Shown: positions 9,018 through 18,743, numbered from the stretch's first letter. The stretch: DNA of 64,000 bases from CBDFKB01 sp965248715 (GCA_965248715.1 CBDFKB010000007.1:620001-684000); one strand, 5' to 3'. Made by a program: numbers and translations. Notes: generated by a model from the letters alone, not told the origin.

Positions 9018-9515
9018 ATGCCTAATACACCACAAAGCTTGCTTGATTTTCTCGGTCAACTAGCTATTGCCACCAATACGGTTGAGCACCCGCCGGTATT
9101 TACGGTCGCCGAGGCTAAGGCGTTGCGCGGTTCGGTTCCCGGCGGCCACGCGAAAAACCTATTTCTGAAAGATAAAAAGGACAATTTTTTTCTGGTTGTT
9201 GCAGCCGAAGATGCCGAGATTGATTTGAAGACCCTACATCGCAAGATCGGCGGCCAAAGCCGGTTTTCATTCGGCAAACCCGAAAGTTTGATGGAATTGC
9301 TTGGGGTCGAGCCAGGATCAGTTACCCCGTTCGCAATCATCAATGATGGGGCAAACCGGGTAAAAATCGTGGTCGATGCGGTTCTGATGCGCCATTCTGC
9401 ATTAAACTTCCATCCCCTGGTCAACACCATGACGACCGCGATCGGCAACAAAGATTTGGTGAAATTTATCCGCGCTACCGGACACGAGCCGGCTATATTG
9501 AACCTTGCCGAATAA
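9018..9515 (+). CDS. Prolyl-tRNA editing protein (ProXp-ala / PrdX type)
   Basis: 165-residue free-standing editing domain of the YbaK/ProX superfamily. It hydrolyses mischarged Ala-tRNA(Pro) in the cytoplasm. The segment GGHAKNLFLKDKKDNFFLVV with its conserved Lys and the later LGVEPGSVTPFAIIND and FHPLVNT motifs are characteristic of the ProXp-ala branch. The length is normal for a single-domain member. It follows the tRNA-Gly gene, which is on the other strand, and precedes the thioredoxin gene by 58 bases. No obvious regulatory site. Confidence 0.9.
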   Translation: MPNTPQSLLDFLGQLAIATNTVEHPPVFTVAEAKALRGSVPGGHAKNLFLKDKKDNFFLVVAAEDAEIDLKTLHRKIGGQSRFSFGKPESLMELLGVEPGSVTPFAIINDGANRVKIVVDAVLMRHSALNFHPLVNTMTTAIGNKDLVKFIRATGHEPAILNLAE

Positions 9516-9573
9516 GCATTACTTTACTCCGGCAGGTGTGTAATTGCGCAATCTATTTTGAGGGAACCCGAAA

Positions 9574-10476
9574 ATGCTTGATAAATTGACCGCCAGCGGC
9601 GGCGGCAATGGCGATGCGGTTGAAGATGTTACCACCGCGAATTTCGCCTCCAAGGTACTGGATCACTCGCACCGGCAACCGGTTCTGGTCGATTTTTGGG
9701 CACCGTGGTGCGGACCTTGCCGGCAACTTGCGCCGGTCCTGGAAAAGGCGGTGGCCGAGGCTGGCGGGTCAGTAAAACTGGTCAAGATGAATATCGACGA
9801 CGAGCCACAGATCGCCGGCCAATTGGGCATTCAATCGATACCTGCCGTGGTCGCTTTCGTTGACGGCAAGCCAGCCGACGCATTTATGGGCGCCCAGCCC
9901 CAGGGAGAAATTCGCGCGTTCATTGAAAAAATCGCCGGACCGGCGGTATCCCCGCTCGACGATTTGCTTGCCGAGGCGCTAACCGCCATCGACGTCGGCG
10001 ATTTTGAGCGGGCCGAAACCATCTATCTCGCGCTTAGAGACGAGGCGCCGGAAGAGCTGAAAGTCATTGGCGCCTATGGCGAATTGCTGGTTGACAATGG
10101 CCGCCTCGACGATGCGGATCAGCTAGCCCTGGCAATAGGCAACGACCAGCGCGGCGATGAAGCGCTGGCTACGTTTCTGGCTTCGCTCGATCTCGCCCAA
10201 CAGGCGGCCGGGCTAGGCGAACTTGGCGATTTGGTGGCGGCGGTTGAGCGCGACCCGAGCGACAATCAGTCGCGTTTTGACCTAGCGGCCGGGTTAAACA
10301 GCGCTGGAAAGCGCACGGAGGCTGCCGAGCAATTGCTTGAGATCATCGCCCATCAGCAGCAATGGCAGGATGAAGCGGCACGCAAACAATTGCTACAGTT
10401 TTTCGAGGCTTGGGGCGCTAGCGATCCGGCAACCGGCGCTGCCCGCCGCAAGCTTTCAGCGCTACTATTTTCCTAA
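9574..10476 (+). CDS. cnoX: Thioredoxin-TPR co-chaperone (CnoX/YbbN type)
   Basis: 300 residues: a thioredoxin fold (residues 17-125 approx.) with the active site WAPWCGPC, followed by a helical TPR-like region (DDLLAEALTAIDVGDFERAETIYLAL and later repeats). The architecture is that of CnoX/YbbN, a cytoplasmic holdase that hands clients to GroEL/DnaK. Unlike the E. coli protein the CxxC pair is intact, so redox activity is possible. A purine-rich site (GAGGGAACCC) precedes the ATG. The Lon-N gene follows after 21 bases, so they are probably co-transcribed. Confidence 0.88.
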   Translation: MLDKLTASGGGNGDAVEDVTTANFASKVLDHSHRQPVLVDFWAPWCGPCRQLAPVLEKAVAEAGGSVKLVKMNIDDEPQIAGQLGIQSIPAVVAFVDGKPADAFMGAQPQGEIRAFIEKIAGPAVSPLDDLLAEALTAIDVGDFERAETIYLALRDEAPEELKVIGAYGELLVDNGRLDDADQLALAIGNDQRGDEALATFLASLDLAQQAAGLGELGDLVAAVERDPSDNQSRFDLAAGLNSAGKRTEAAEQLLEIIAHQQQWQDEAARKQLLQFFEAWGASDPATGAARRKLSALLFS

Positions 10477-10497
10477 ATCAGGGCCGCAGGATAAACG

Positions 10498-11178
10498 ATG
10501 ATTGCTGGTAACAAATCATATGCCACCGCCGCCGACATTGCGGAAACCATACCGGTGTTCGCGCTGCCCGGTACGCTGTTACTGCCGGGCGGCCAGATGC
10601 CACTCAATGTGTTTGAGCCGCGTTATCTCAACATGGTCGACGATGTTTTGAAGGGGGAAAGGTTGATCGGCATGGTTCAACCGCACCCAGAAGTCCTAAG
10701 CAGCAGTGACGATGAAAAAAACCCGATCCGCTTATGCGACATTGGCGGGCTTGGTCGGGTAACCACTTGGCAGGAGACCGGTGACGGCCGATATCTGATC
10801 AATCTTACCGGCATTTGCCGGTTTAGACTATTGGAAGAGAAACCACTACGTAAGGGATATCGGCGGTTTCAGATCGCTCCGTTTTTGACCGATTTGGAGA
10901 CCGAAGAGGAGGCCCGAGAGGTCGACCGCGAAGCACTGCTGACCGCGTTCAAAGCCTATCTTGAATCCAATGAGATGGACGCCGATTGGGAGAGCATCGG
11001 CCGCGCACCGAACGAGACCCTGGTTAATGCGTTGTGCATGATGTGCCCCTATGGGGCGGCGGAAAAGCAGGCTTTGCTCGAAGCCCCAGATTTAAAGACC
11101 CGTGCCGACACGTTGATCGCGATTACCGAAATATTTTTGGCCCAAGGCGATGGCGGCAATGGCACTACCCTGCAATAG
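10498..11178 (+). CDS. Lon N-terminal (LON substrate-binding) domain protein
   Basis: 226 residues consisting only of the LON/PUA-like substrate-binding domain: IPVFALPGTLLLPGGQMPLNVFEPRYL at the front, then GGLGRVTTWQETGDGRYLINLTG, followed by a helical C-terminus. No ATPase or Ser-Lys protease domain is present. Such stand-alone proteins are common in Alphaproteobacteria and their substrate is not known. It sits between the CnoX-type gene and the Trm112-like gene with gaps of about 20 bases, suggesting one operon. Confidence 0.88.
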   Translation: MIAGNKSYATAADIAETIPVFALPGTLLLPGGQMPLNVFEPRYLNMVDDVLKGERLIGMVQPHPEVLSSSDDEKNPIRLCDIGGLGRVTTWQETGDGRYLINLTGICRFRLLEEKPLRKGYRRFQIAPFLTDLETEEEAREVDREALLTAFKAYLESNEMDADWESIGRAPNETLVNALCMMCPYGAAEKQALLEAPDLKTRADTLIAITEIFLAQGDGGNGTTLQ

Positions 11179-11193
11179 CGCGAAGCTGTTCCC

Positions 11194-11409
11194 ATGAAGC
11201 CGGACCGCAAATTGCTTGAGCGCCTGGTCTGCCCGGTCACCAAGACCCGGCTGGAATATGATGCCAAGGCAGGTGAACTGATCTCGAATGCGCTGCGCAA
11301 GGCGTTTGCGATCCGCGACGGTATCCCGGTAATGCTGGTTTCAGAAGCTCGATCTCTCGATGACGATGCGCCGACAAAACGCCAACCGAAGCGGACCGGG
11401 AAGAATTGA
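11194..11409 (+). CDS. Trm112 family small protein
   Basis: 71 residues with the compact Trm112/YcaR pattern LLERLVCPVTKTRLEYD ... LISNALRKAFAIRDGIPVMLVSEAR. Eukaryotic and archaeal homologues activate methyltransferases; the role of the bacterial short form is uncertain. Zinc-binding cysteines are reduced to the single Cys of LVCPVT. It is the last gene of the likely cnoX-lon-trm112 operon and runs convergently toward ubiH (54-base gap). Confidence 0.88.
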   Translation: MKPDRKLLERLVCPVTKTRLEYDAKAGELISNALRKAFAIRDGIPVMLVSEARSLDDDAPTKRQPKRTGKN

Positions 11410-11462
11410 TGCCAAGTGTCGACAAAATTGAGTGATATGGGTCAATATGGAGAGCGCTGGGT

Positions 11463-12743
11463 TCAAATTGCTTTTCCGTCGAGCAATTTCGGCAGCCGGC
11501 CGGAAATTCCGGCCGCTTCACCGATAAACCGGCGTTTGAGACCCGGCAAACGGTCGACGATGCCGAGGCCAAGATCGCGGATCAGGCGTACCGGCGTTAG
11601 GTCATTGGAAAATAGCCGGTTCAGCACATCGGTAACCACACCCATTTGAACCGTGTCGAACCGGCGCCAGCGCTGATAATCCTCCAACACCGAAAGCGAA
11701 CCGATATCAAGTCCGAGCCGATCAGCCTCGACCACGGTTTCAGCCAGGGCTGCCGCGTCCTTAAAACCTAGGTTCAGGCCCTGGCCGGAGATCGGGTGAA
11801 TGCCATGCGCCGCATCACCGGCAAGGGCGATCCGGTCGCGCACGAAATCACGCGCCAATGTCAGCCCCAATGGATAATTGCGGCGGTTTCCGACAACCGA
11901 CAAATGGCCAAGATGGTGGCCGAAGCGACGCTCCAACTCCAGTTCAAAGGCAACATCGTCAAGTGCCAACAACCGCTCGGCATTGCCACTTGGTTCGGTC
12001 CACACCAATGATGACCGGTTGCCGGTGAGCGGCAATATCGCGAACGGTCCGGCCGGCAGGAAGTGTTCTTCGGCTCGGCCATTGTGCGGCCGCTCATGGG
12101 CAATAGTGGTAACGATCGCCTTTTGGTCGTAGCGCCAACGCACGGTGCGAATTCCAATCATTTCGCGGATCGCCGAATTGGCCCCGTCGGCGGCGACCAG
12201 CAATCGCGGCGAAAATTTCCTACCGCTTTTACCGATTACCGCCACTCGGTCCGGTCCGGCCTGCACCGATTGGATCATTTCGCCGTGCACCAACCCGACC
12301 CCGGCCGCAATACAGGCTTTGCGCAAGGCGGCGACCAGATAGCGGTTTTCCAGCATCCAGGCCAAGCTATCGCCACCTTTGACCGCATCCGCCTCATTGG
12401 CAAATGTCAGGAAAATTGGCCGTTTGACATCATCGAGCCGGCTGTCGGTAACGATCATGTCGGTGATCGGCTGGGCGTAGCTTTCCAGGTGCGACCATAC
12501 ACCAAGTTCCGTCAACATGCGCCGCGCTGCCGCAGCGATCGCCGATGCCCGCTCGTCTTTTGCGGCCACATGTTCCGGCGCGCCATCAACCACTATGATC
12601 GATAAATCGGCCCCAGCGCTGGCAATCGCCAACCCTACGCTTAATCCGACATAGCCGCCGCCAGCGATCAATATGTCCGGCATTTCCGGTTGCGGTTGGT
12701 TTTTTGCCTGTGTATCAGCCACTGAACCTTCCATGGGGCACAA
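11463..12743 (-). CDS. ubiH: FAD-dependent ubiquinone-biosynthesis hydroxylase (UbiH/UbiF family)
   Basis: 426 residues. Dinucleotide-binding motif ILIAGGGYVGLSVGLAIASAG near the N-terminus, a second FAD motif LALAGDAAHGIHPISGQGLNLGFKDAAAL and the family arginine/histidine pattern in between. Members hydroxylate the benzoquinone ring during ubiquinone synthesis at the inner membrane. Which position this one modifies cannot be read from the sequence, so the symbol is the family default. An internal ATG (Met 4) is an alternative start. It is divergent from tesB, with a 121-base intergenic region. Confidence 0.88.
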   Translation of the reverse strand: MCPMEGSVADTQAKNQPQPEMPDILIAGGGYVGLSVGLAIASAGADLSIIVVDGAPEHVAAKDERASAIAAAARRMLTELGVWSHLESYAQPITDMIVTDSRLDDVKRPIFLTFANEADAVKGGDSLAWMLENRYLVAALRKACIAAGVGLVHGEMIQSVQAGPDRVAVIGKSGRKFSPRLLVAADGANSAIREMIGIRTVRWRYDQKAIVTTIAHERPHNGRAEEHFLPAGPFAILPLTGNRSSLVWTEPSGNAERLLALDDVAFELELERRFGHHLGHLSVVGNRRNYPLGLTLARDFVRDRIALAGDAAHGIHPISGQGLNLGFKDAAALAETVVEADRLGLDIGSLSVLEDYQRWRRFDTVQMGVVTDVLNRLFSNDLTPVRLIRDLGLGIVDRLPGLKRRFIGEAAGISGRLPKLLDGKAI

Positions 12744-12864
12744 TTGCCACTATCTAGGGCCAAAACCCCAAGCTTGAACGAATTTACTCGACGGGTAGCA
12801 TTTTCACGCAGGTCGGTCGATAACCCATTACGACACACCATATTTTCCAATTGGCGGCAATCTA

Positions 12865-13731
12865 ATGACCGAAGCGGTAAAAAACCTCCTCAAAATCCTC
12901 GATCTTGAGGAACTCGAACATAATTTGTTTCGCGGGGTGAGCCCCAAGGTCGGCTGGCAGCGTGTGTTCGGCGGCCAGGTTATCGGTCAGGCATTGGTTG
13001 CGGCCCAGCGCACCGTGGTTGTCAAGCGCCGGGTGCATTCGCTGCACGGCTATTTCATGCGGCCTGGCGATCCTTCGATCCCGATCATCTACGAGGTCGA
13101 CCGCATCCGCGACGGCGGCAGTTTCACCACCCGTCGGGTAGTGGCCATTCAGCACGGTCAGGCGATTTTTTCCATGTCAGCGTCGTTCCAGATCATCGAA
13201 CCCGGCCTGGAGCATCAATTGCCCATGCCCGATGACATTGCGCCAGCGGACGGCTTGCCGAGTGAAAAACAATTGGCCGAACAATTTCTCGATCACGCAC
13301 CGGAAAATGTCCGCAAATACTGGCAACGGGAGCGCCCGATCGAATTGCGGCCGACCGACCTGACCCATTATGTATCGCGCAAGAAACTGGCGCCACGCCA
13401 AAACGTCTGGTTCCGCACTACCGGTGTGTTGCCGCCCGACCCGGCGGTTCAAGAAGCGGTATTGGCCTATGCCTCGGACATGACCTTGCTCGATACATCC
13501 TTGTTTGCCCATGGCCGGGCGGTATTCGATCCCAAGCTGCAAGTGGCCAGCCTAGATCACGCCATGTGGTTCCACCGCCCGTTTAATATGGAAAATTGGC
13601 TGCTTTATCACCAAGATAGCCCCAACAGTTCGGGCGCGCGCGGCTTTACCAGGGGTGGCATTTATACTGCCGACGGCATATTGGTCGCTTCGGTGGCCCA
13701 GGAAGGGCTTATCCGCGAACGCAGTAGGTGA
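12865..13731 (+). CDS. tesB: Acyl-CoA thioesterase II (TesB)
   Basis: 288 residues with the double-hotdog TesB layout: FRGVSPKVGWQRVFGGQVIGQALVAA, then VHSLHGYFMRPGDPSIPIIYEVDRIRDGGSFTTRRV in the first hotdog, and LLDTSLF plus SLDHAMWFHRPF in the second. The conserved Asp of SLDHAMWFH and a Thr/Gln pair form the active site in E. coli TesB. Hydrolyses medium- and long-chain acyl-CoA. Length is as usual. Transcribed divergently from ubiH. Confidence 0.93.
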   Translation: MTEAVKNLLKILDLEELEHNLFRGVSPKVGWQRVFGGQVIGQALVAAQRTVVVKRRVHSLHGYFMRPGDPSIPIIYEVDRIRDGGSFTTRRVVAIQHGQAIFSMSASFQIIEPGLEHQLPMPDDIAPADGLPSEKQLAEQFLDHAPENVRKYWQRERPIELRPTDLTHYVSRKKLAPRQNVWFRTTGVLPPDPAVQEAVLAYASDMTLLDTSLFAHGRAVFDPKLQVASLDHAMWFHRPFNMENWLLYHQDSPNSSGARGFTRGGIYTADGILVASVAQEGLIRERSR

Positions 13732-13845
13732 ACCGATAAAGCCGCTTTGGGGTTTTCCGCGATATTTCAGCATAGTTAACAGCACCTTTACCTTCGCTAA
13801 CTAGGTTTCGTGCCAACGATAATCGTGGTGTGGAGCGTTCATTCA

Positions 13846-16413
13846 ATGCCGGCAATCCAACTGCATTCGCAAAATAGTTCTGGCCAATCGGGCATTTCCC
13901 AGGGCTTCCTGGCCCGCCAAATCGACCATTTGGCAGGCGTCGCGCTAGGCGCGATTGCCCTGTTTATAGTCATCAGTCTGGCGACCTGGTCGGTTGAAGA
14001 TCCGAGCCTGAGCTACGCGGTTGGGCACCAGCCATCTAATCTTGGCGGATATCCGGGTGCGGTAATGTCGGATTTGCTCATGCAATTTACCGGTCTGGCC
14101 GGCACCTTGTTGGTGTTGCCGGTTACCGCCTGGGCTTGGCTGAAGTTTACCCGCCGGCGGATCAGCGCTATTTCCAAGCGGGGGGTGGCCGGGCTGTTGG
14201 CGATCATACTAACCGCAGCAGCATTTGGTTGTCTGCCACGGCCACAGGCCTTTCCGTTGCCCAATGGGCTTGGCGGGGTTATTGGCGATTTGGTGTTGTC
14301 GATCCCGGCGGTGGTGACCGGCGGATGGCCGGCCGGACTGACTGCGGCTTTTTTGTTCATGGTGTTTGTTTTGCCGGCGATCGGCTTGACCTTGTTTTCT
14401 ACCGCCCTGTTTGCCCGGCCGGATCGCTTTGACGACGAATTGGAATTTGCTGGTGATGATGATGGCGAAGGCGCCGAGGTCGGCCTGTTTCTTGGCGCAC
14501 TGACCCATTGGTATTTAATGGGCAAACATCGTTTGCGGCGGGTTTTGTCTTTTGGGCGCGCCAACCCGGCCACAGACTTCGCAAAGCAGGGCGGCGCACC
14601 GCAGGCAAGATTTTGGCCAGAGTTGATGTCCGCCTTTGCTGGGCCGGATCAGCAACCTAGCGACCTGCACGGCCGGGTCGAACCGGCCTTTGCGCCACCA
14701 GGCATGTATGATGATGGCGGTTTCGCAGGCAATACCCCGACCTCGACGCTAGGAAGTGCCGGCGATCTGTTTCCAGATGGCGGGAGCGACGGTGAAGGGG
14801 TTGTACCTGGCGCCAGCCGGGTGCGGCCACCGGCACCAAAACCGAAACCGGGCACCCGGATGGTTCGCGAGGCACAAGTCTCCATGTTCTCGCAGGACGC
14901 GTTCGAACTGCCTTCGCTCGGTCTGCTGACCCCGGCTAAAACCAACGTGGTTGACCGCTCGATTACTAATGATGCGTTAGAACAAAATGCCCGGTTGCTG
15001 GAAGGGGTGTTGGAAGATTTCGGCGTCCGCGGAGAAATCATCAATGTGCATCCCGGCCCGGTGGTAACACTTTACGAACTTGAACCGGCGCCGGGTATCA
15101 AATCCGCGCGGGTGATCGGGCTTGCAGACGACATTGCCCGCTCCATGAGTGCGATCGCTGCCCGGGTGGCGGTTATTCCAGGGCGCAACGCCATTGGTAT
15201 CGAGTTACCGAACCAGCGTCGCCAGACTGTGTTCTTGCGCGAATTGTTGGCAAGCCGCGATTTTGAGACCGCCAAAGGCAAATTGCCGCTTTGCCTCGGC
15301 AAGACCATCGGTGGCACACCGGTAATCGCTGATCTGGCGAAAATGCCCCATTTACTGGTTGCCGGCACTACCGGTTCCGGCAAGTCGGTTTCGATTAACA
15401 CCATGATCTTGTCGATCCTGTACCGGCTGTCACCCGAGCAATGCAAACTGATCATGATCGATCCGAAAATGCTGGAATTGTCGATTTATGACGGTATTCC
15501 GCACCTGTTGACCCCGGTTGTGACGGACCCGAAAAAGGCGGTGGTGGCGTTAAAATGGACCGTGCGCGAGATGGAGAACCGTTACAAACGGATGTCGAAG
15601 CTCGGTGTGCGCAATATCGATGGTTTCAATGTACGCCTCGGCCAAGCCCGCGCCAAAGGCGAAAGCTTGACCCGCACCGTACAAACTGGGTTCGATCGTC
15701 AAACCGGCGAGGCAATTTACGAGGTCGAGGAACTCGAACTTGAACCAATGCCGTTTATCGTCGTGGTGATCGACGAAATGGCCGATCTGATGATGGTTGC
15801 CGGCAAGGACATAGAGGGCACGGTACAGCGTTTGGCGCAAATGGCCCGGGCCGCCGGAATTCATGTCATCATGGCCACCCAGCGCCCATCGGTTGATGTG
15901 ATTACCGGCACGATCAAGGCCAATTTCCCGACCCGGATTTCGTTTCAGGTCACCTCGAAAATAGATTCGCGCACGATTTTGGGCGAGCAAGGTGCGGAAC
16001 AATTGCTGGGTATGGGCGATATGCTCTATATGGCCGGCGGCGGGCGCATCCAGCGGGTGCACGGACCATTTGTTGACGATAACGAAGTCGAAAGCGTGGT
16101 CGCCCATCTGAAAGATCAGGGATTGCCGCAATACCTCGAATCAGTCACCGAAGATGATGATGACGAACAAGACCGCTTCGGCCTGCCGGATGACGGTGTT
16201 GGCACAGATGATGACGAACCTTATGACCGGGCGGTGGCAATTGTGCTGAAGGATCGCAAGGTTTCGACCAGCTATATCCAACGCCGGCTGTCGATTGGCT
16301 ACAACCGGGCAGCAACCTTGATTGAACGCATGGAGGAGGAGGGGGTAATCAGCGCCGCCAATCACGCCGGAAAGCGCGAAATCTTGGTCGGCGGCGATGA
16401 AGAAGTCTTGTAG
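13846..16413 (+). CDS. ftsK: DNA translocase FtsK
   Basis: 855 residues from ATG 13846; a GTG at 13810 would add 12. The N-terminal region has about four membrane segments (residues 25-200). A linker rich in Pro/Gly/Asp (about 200-340) precedes the motor, with Walker A GTTGSGKS (Lys about 513) and Walker B IVVVIDEMADLMM, followed by ATQRPSVDVITG. The C-terminal winged-helix gamma domain (VSTSYIQRRLSIGYNRAATLIERMEEEGVI region) reads KOPS sites. It couples septation to chromosome dimer resolution at the terminus. The linker is short compared with E. coli but typical for this class. Confidence 0.96.
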   Translation: MPAIQLHSQNSSGQSGISQGFLARQIDHLAGVALGAIALFIVISLATWSVEDPSLSYAVGHQPSNLGGYPGAVMSDLLMQFTGLAGTLLVLPVTAWAWLKFTRRRISAISKRGVAGLLAIILTAAAFGCLPRPQAFPLPNGLGGVIGDLVLSIPAVVTGGWPAGLTAAFLFMVFVLPAIGLTLFSTALFARPDRFDDELEFAGDDDGEGAEVGLFLGALTHWYLMGKHRLRRVLSFGRANPATDFAKQGGAPQARFWPELMSAFAGPDQQPSDLHGRVEPAFAPPGMYDDGGFAGNTPTSTLGSAGDLFPDGGSDGEGVVPGASRVRPPAPKPKPGTRMVREAQVSMFSQDAFELPSLGLLTPAKTNVVDRSITNDALEQNARLLEGVLEDFGVRGEIINVHPGPVVTLYELEPAPGIKSARVIGLADDIARSMSAIAARVAVIPGRNAIGIELPNQRRQTVFLRELLASRDFETAKGKLPLCLGKTIGGTPVIADLAKMPHLLVAGTTGSGKSVSINTMILSILYRLSPEQCKLIMIDPKMLELSIYDGIPHLLTPVVTDPKKAVVALKWTVREMENRYKRMSKLGVRNIDGFNVRLGQARAKGESLTRTVQTGFDRQTGEAIYEVEELELEPMPFIVVVIDEMADLMMVAGKDIEGTVQRLAQMARAAGIHVIMATQRPSVDVITGTIKANFPTRISFQVTSKIDSRTILGEQGAEQLLGMGDMLYMAGGGRIQRVHGPFVDDNEVESVVAHLKDQGLPQYLESVTEDDDDEQDRFGLPDDGVGTDDDEPYDRAVAIVLKDRKVSTSYIQRRLSIGYNRAATLIERMEEEGVISAANHAGKREILVGGDEEVL

Positions 16414-16489
16414 CGCGTCTTGACACATTGTCGCCAAACCACAGGCGCACCCCGGAACCGATTTACCACCGACAAGGTCCAACATAATC

Positions 16490-17125
16490 ATGCCGCGCCA
16501 CCGACCTTTAGCCATCGCCGTTTTCGCTCTCTTGCTTGCCGCGACCGGCATGGCGGCCACGGTTGCTGCCGCGCAAACCCGCGACCAGGCGATCGAGCGC
16601 ATTTCAGGCCATTTTACCGAGGTGCCGGCGATGTCAGGGGAGTTCATCCAGTTCGGCCCGCAAGGCCAGCAGACCGGCGGCAAATTTTTCATCAAACGAC
16701 CCGGCCGCATCCGTTTCATCTATGACCAACCCTCACCGATCCAGGTGATTTCCGACGGCAAGACCGTGGCGGTTAATAATCGCGCCCTGAAGACCTGGGA
16801 CATGTATCCGCTTTCGGGCACCCCGCTACGACTGTTGCTGGAAGATAGAATTGACATCGCTGAGAAAGCGATCCGCTCGGTCGAACTTGGTGCTGACGTG
16901 ACCACGGTAGTGCTCGGCGACAAAAAGATGTTCGGCCGCTCTGAAATCACCTTGATGTTTGACCCGAAAAGCTACGAATTGCGGCAATGGACCATCCGCG
17001 ATTCTCAGGGCAAGGAAACCTCGGTGATGATTTTTAATGTCAACACCGAAGTCCAGATTCCGGAAAAGACCTTCTTTATCGATCAGCTTGTGCCCAAGAA
17101 CCAGCTTTCAAGCGGCGACAAATAG
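16490..17125 (+). CDS. lolA: Outer-membrane lipoprotein carrier protein LolA
   Basis: 211 residues with a clear signal peptide (residues 1-28, RPLAIAVFALLLAATGMAA, cleavage near AAA-QT). The mature part has the LolA pattern MSGEFIQFGPQGQQTGGKFFIKRPGRIRFIYDQPSPIQVISDGKTVAV and a concave beta sheet is predicted by homology. It shuttles lipoproteins across the periplasm from LolCDE to the outer membrane. It follows ftsK by 76 bases in the same direction, a common alphaproteobacterial arrangement (ftsK-lolA-xthA). Confidence 0.92.
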   Translation: MPRHRPLAIAVFALLLAATGMAATVAAAQTRDQAIERISGHFTEVPAMSGEFIQFGPQGQQTGGKFFIKRPGRIRFIYDQPSPIQVISDGKTVAVNNRALKTWDMYPLSGTPLRLLLEDRIDIAEKAIRSVELGADVTTVVLGDKKMFGRSEITLMFDPKSYELRQWTIRDSQGKETSVMIFNVNTEVQIPEKTFFIDQLVPKNQLSSGDK

Positions 17126-17243
17126 GCAAACCGATACTGGCAAAATGCATGGGATTGGCAAACCGGCCGCTTGTCGCGCTTGTTGGTTTAGGCCAAATTA
17201 GAACTTGCTGTTGCACCATTTCCTCGATTTCGGATCGTTCCCC

Positions 17244-18047
17244 ATGCCGCTGAAAATCGCCACCTGGAATATAAATTCTGTTCGCTTGCGCGAACCCCTG
17301 GTCAGACAATTCCTCGAAGCCCATCAGCCCGATATTCTGTGCCTGCAGGAAATCAAGTGCATGGAAGAGCAATTTCCCACCAAAGGGTTTCACGCACTCG
17401 GCTATGAACACATCGCGATCCACGGCCAAAAGGCCTATCACGGCGTCGCTACCCTTTCGCGCTTGCCTTATGTGGAGATTGATAAGTGCGATTTTTGCGC
17501 TGCCGGCGATGCCCGCCATATTTCCAAGGTGGTCGAAATAGACAGAGTAACCATCCGTGTGCATAACTTTTACGTACCGGCGGGCGGTGATGTGGCCGAC
17601 CCGGCCAAAAATCCGAAATTTGCCCATAAGCTACAATTTATCGACGAAATGCGGGCGGTTGCAAGCTGCTCCAATGGCATTCCCGCAATCCTCGTCGGCG
17701 ATCTCAACATCGCCCCTTTGGAAACCGATGTGTGGTCGCACAAACAATTGTTGAAGGTGGTCAGCCACACTCCGGTGGAAACCGAGGGGCTGATTGCAGC
17801 GCAAAATGCCGGCGGCTGGATTGACCTGATCCGTCAGCACATTCCGCCACGCGAAAAGGTTTATACTTGGTGGAGCTACCGGGCTCACGATTGGAGTGTA
17901 TCCGATCGCGGCCGGCGCCTCGATCATATCTGGGCCGATCCGCAATTGGCATCGCATTTGGCAAATATCGAGGTTCTGCGTGAAGCCCGAGGCTGGGAAA
18001 AACCATCGGACCATGTTCCAGTGATTGCCGAATTTGACTTCGCCTGA
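17244..18047 (+). CDS. xthA: Exodeoxyribonuclease III (XthA)
   Basis: 267 residues from ATG 17244, since the family N-terminus (LKIATWNINSVRLR) starts there; an upstream TTG at 17205 is unlikely. Endonuclease/exonuclease/phosphatase fold with metal-binding Glu in CLQEIKCMEEQFP, catalytic Asp/Asn in LVGDLNIAP and the terminal SDHVPV. It cleaves AP sites in base-excision repair and has 3'-5' exonuclease activity. The gene lies downstream of lolA and is followed by a diverged copy of the dispersed repeat. Confidence 0.94.
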   Translation: MPLKIATWNINSVRLREPLVRQFLEAHQPDILCLQEIKCMEEQFPTKGFHALGYEHIAIHGQKAYHGVATLSRLPYVEIDKCDFCAAGDARHISKVVEIDRVTIRVHNFYVPAGGDVADPAKNPKFAHKLQFIDEMRAVASCSNGIPAILVGDLNIAPLETDVWSHKQLLKVVSHTPVETEGLIAAQNAGGWIDLIRQHIPPREKVYTWWSYRAHDWSVSDRGRRLDHIWADPQLASHLANIEVLREARGWEKPSDHVPVIAEFDFA

Positions 18048-18063
18048 CCGGCGACGCCTTATC

Positions 18064-18168
18064 AGAGCGTGTTCGCGAAAAGTGTGGTGCGGTTTTCGGA
18101 TAAGAATACGCGACAAAACAAACAGATAGCGCGACGAAGCTGTTCCAACGCTTGGTGACAAGAGCTAG
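18064..18168 (+). repeat. Dispersed double-hairpin repeat, copy C (diverged first hairpin)
   Basis: The right half matches the consensus (AGATAGCGCGACGAAGC ... TTGGTGACAAGAGCTAG), while the left half differs at many positions. It can still pair: outer stem GCGTGTTC (18067) with GAATACGC (18104), seven of eight; inner GCGAAAA (18075) with TTTTCGG (18093), six of seven. The different stem sequence with pairing retained suggests covariation. Confidence 0.75.
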
Positions 18169-18220
18169 GGTCTGTTGTGTATCATGATTATGGCGCCGCC
18201 GTAATAATGTTATGGCTTGG

Positions 18221-18715
18221 TTAATCTCCACGCCGCCCATCAATGGCGGCAAAGCCCGGTTGCCGGGACAATCCTTCGCTTACTTGGCTAAGGCCGGAAA
18301 CCGTTTTGTGAACCGACGCCGCAATGCGCTCGTGCAACAGCATCGCGGTTCGCGGATATTCGGCCAACATGCGCATGAACAAGGTGCGTGGGATGCCGAT
18401 GGCCACAGTTTCGGTGCGTGCTAGCGCCGCTGTTGCCCGTTGCGTGTCGCTGATCAATGCCAGTTCGCCGATCAGCGATGCGGGACCGAAGCCACCTAGA
18501 AACTGTTCGCTTTGGCCCTTGACGATCAATAGATCGATCATACCAGTTTCAACCACATAGCCGCCGTCTGCGCGCTGATTGCGTCGGTACAAAACCCCGC
18601 CTTCCGGCAACCGCCGCTTTTCGCCGCCGAATGCCAGCAACCGCAACTGGTCAAGCGAAAATCCTTCGAAAAGTGCGACACGCGAAAGCAGGTCGATATC
18701 CTGATCCAGGGTCAA
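18221..18715 (-). CDS. Cyclic-nucleotide-binding (Crp-like sensor) domain protein
   Basis: 164 residues made almost entirely of one cNMP-binding beta-barrel: FSLDQLRLLAFGGEKRRLPEGGVLYRRNQRADGGYVVETGMIDLLI, then the phosphate-cassette region FGPASLIGELALISDTQRATAALARTETV. There is no DNA-binding helix-turn-helix, so it is not a complete Crp/Fnr regulator. It may bind cAMP or cGMP and act through protein contacts. It starts 28 bases after the stop of the response-regulator gene, same strand, so the two are likely co-transcribed. Confidence 0.85.
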   Translation of the reverse strand: MTLDQDIDLLSRVALFEGFSLDQLRLLAFGGEKRRLPEGGVLYRRNQRADGGYVVETGMIDLLIVKGQSEQFLGGFGPASLIGELALISDTQRATAALARTETVAIGIPRTLFMRMLAEYPRTAMLLHERIAASVHKTVSGLSQVSEGLSRQPGFAAIDGRRGD

Positions 18716-18743
18716 TTGCGGCCAGCCATGGGTTTATGGGCCA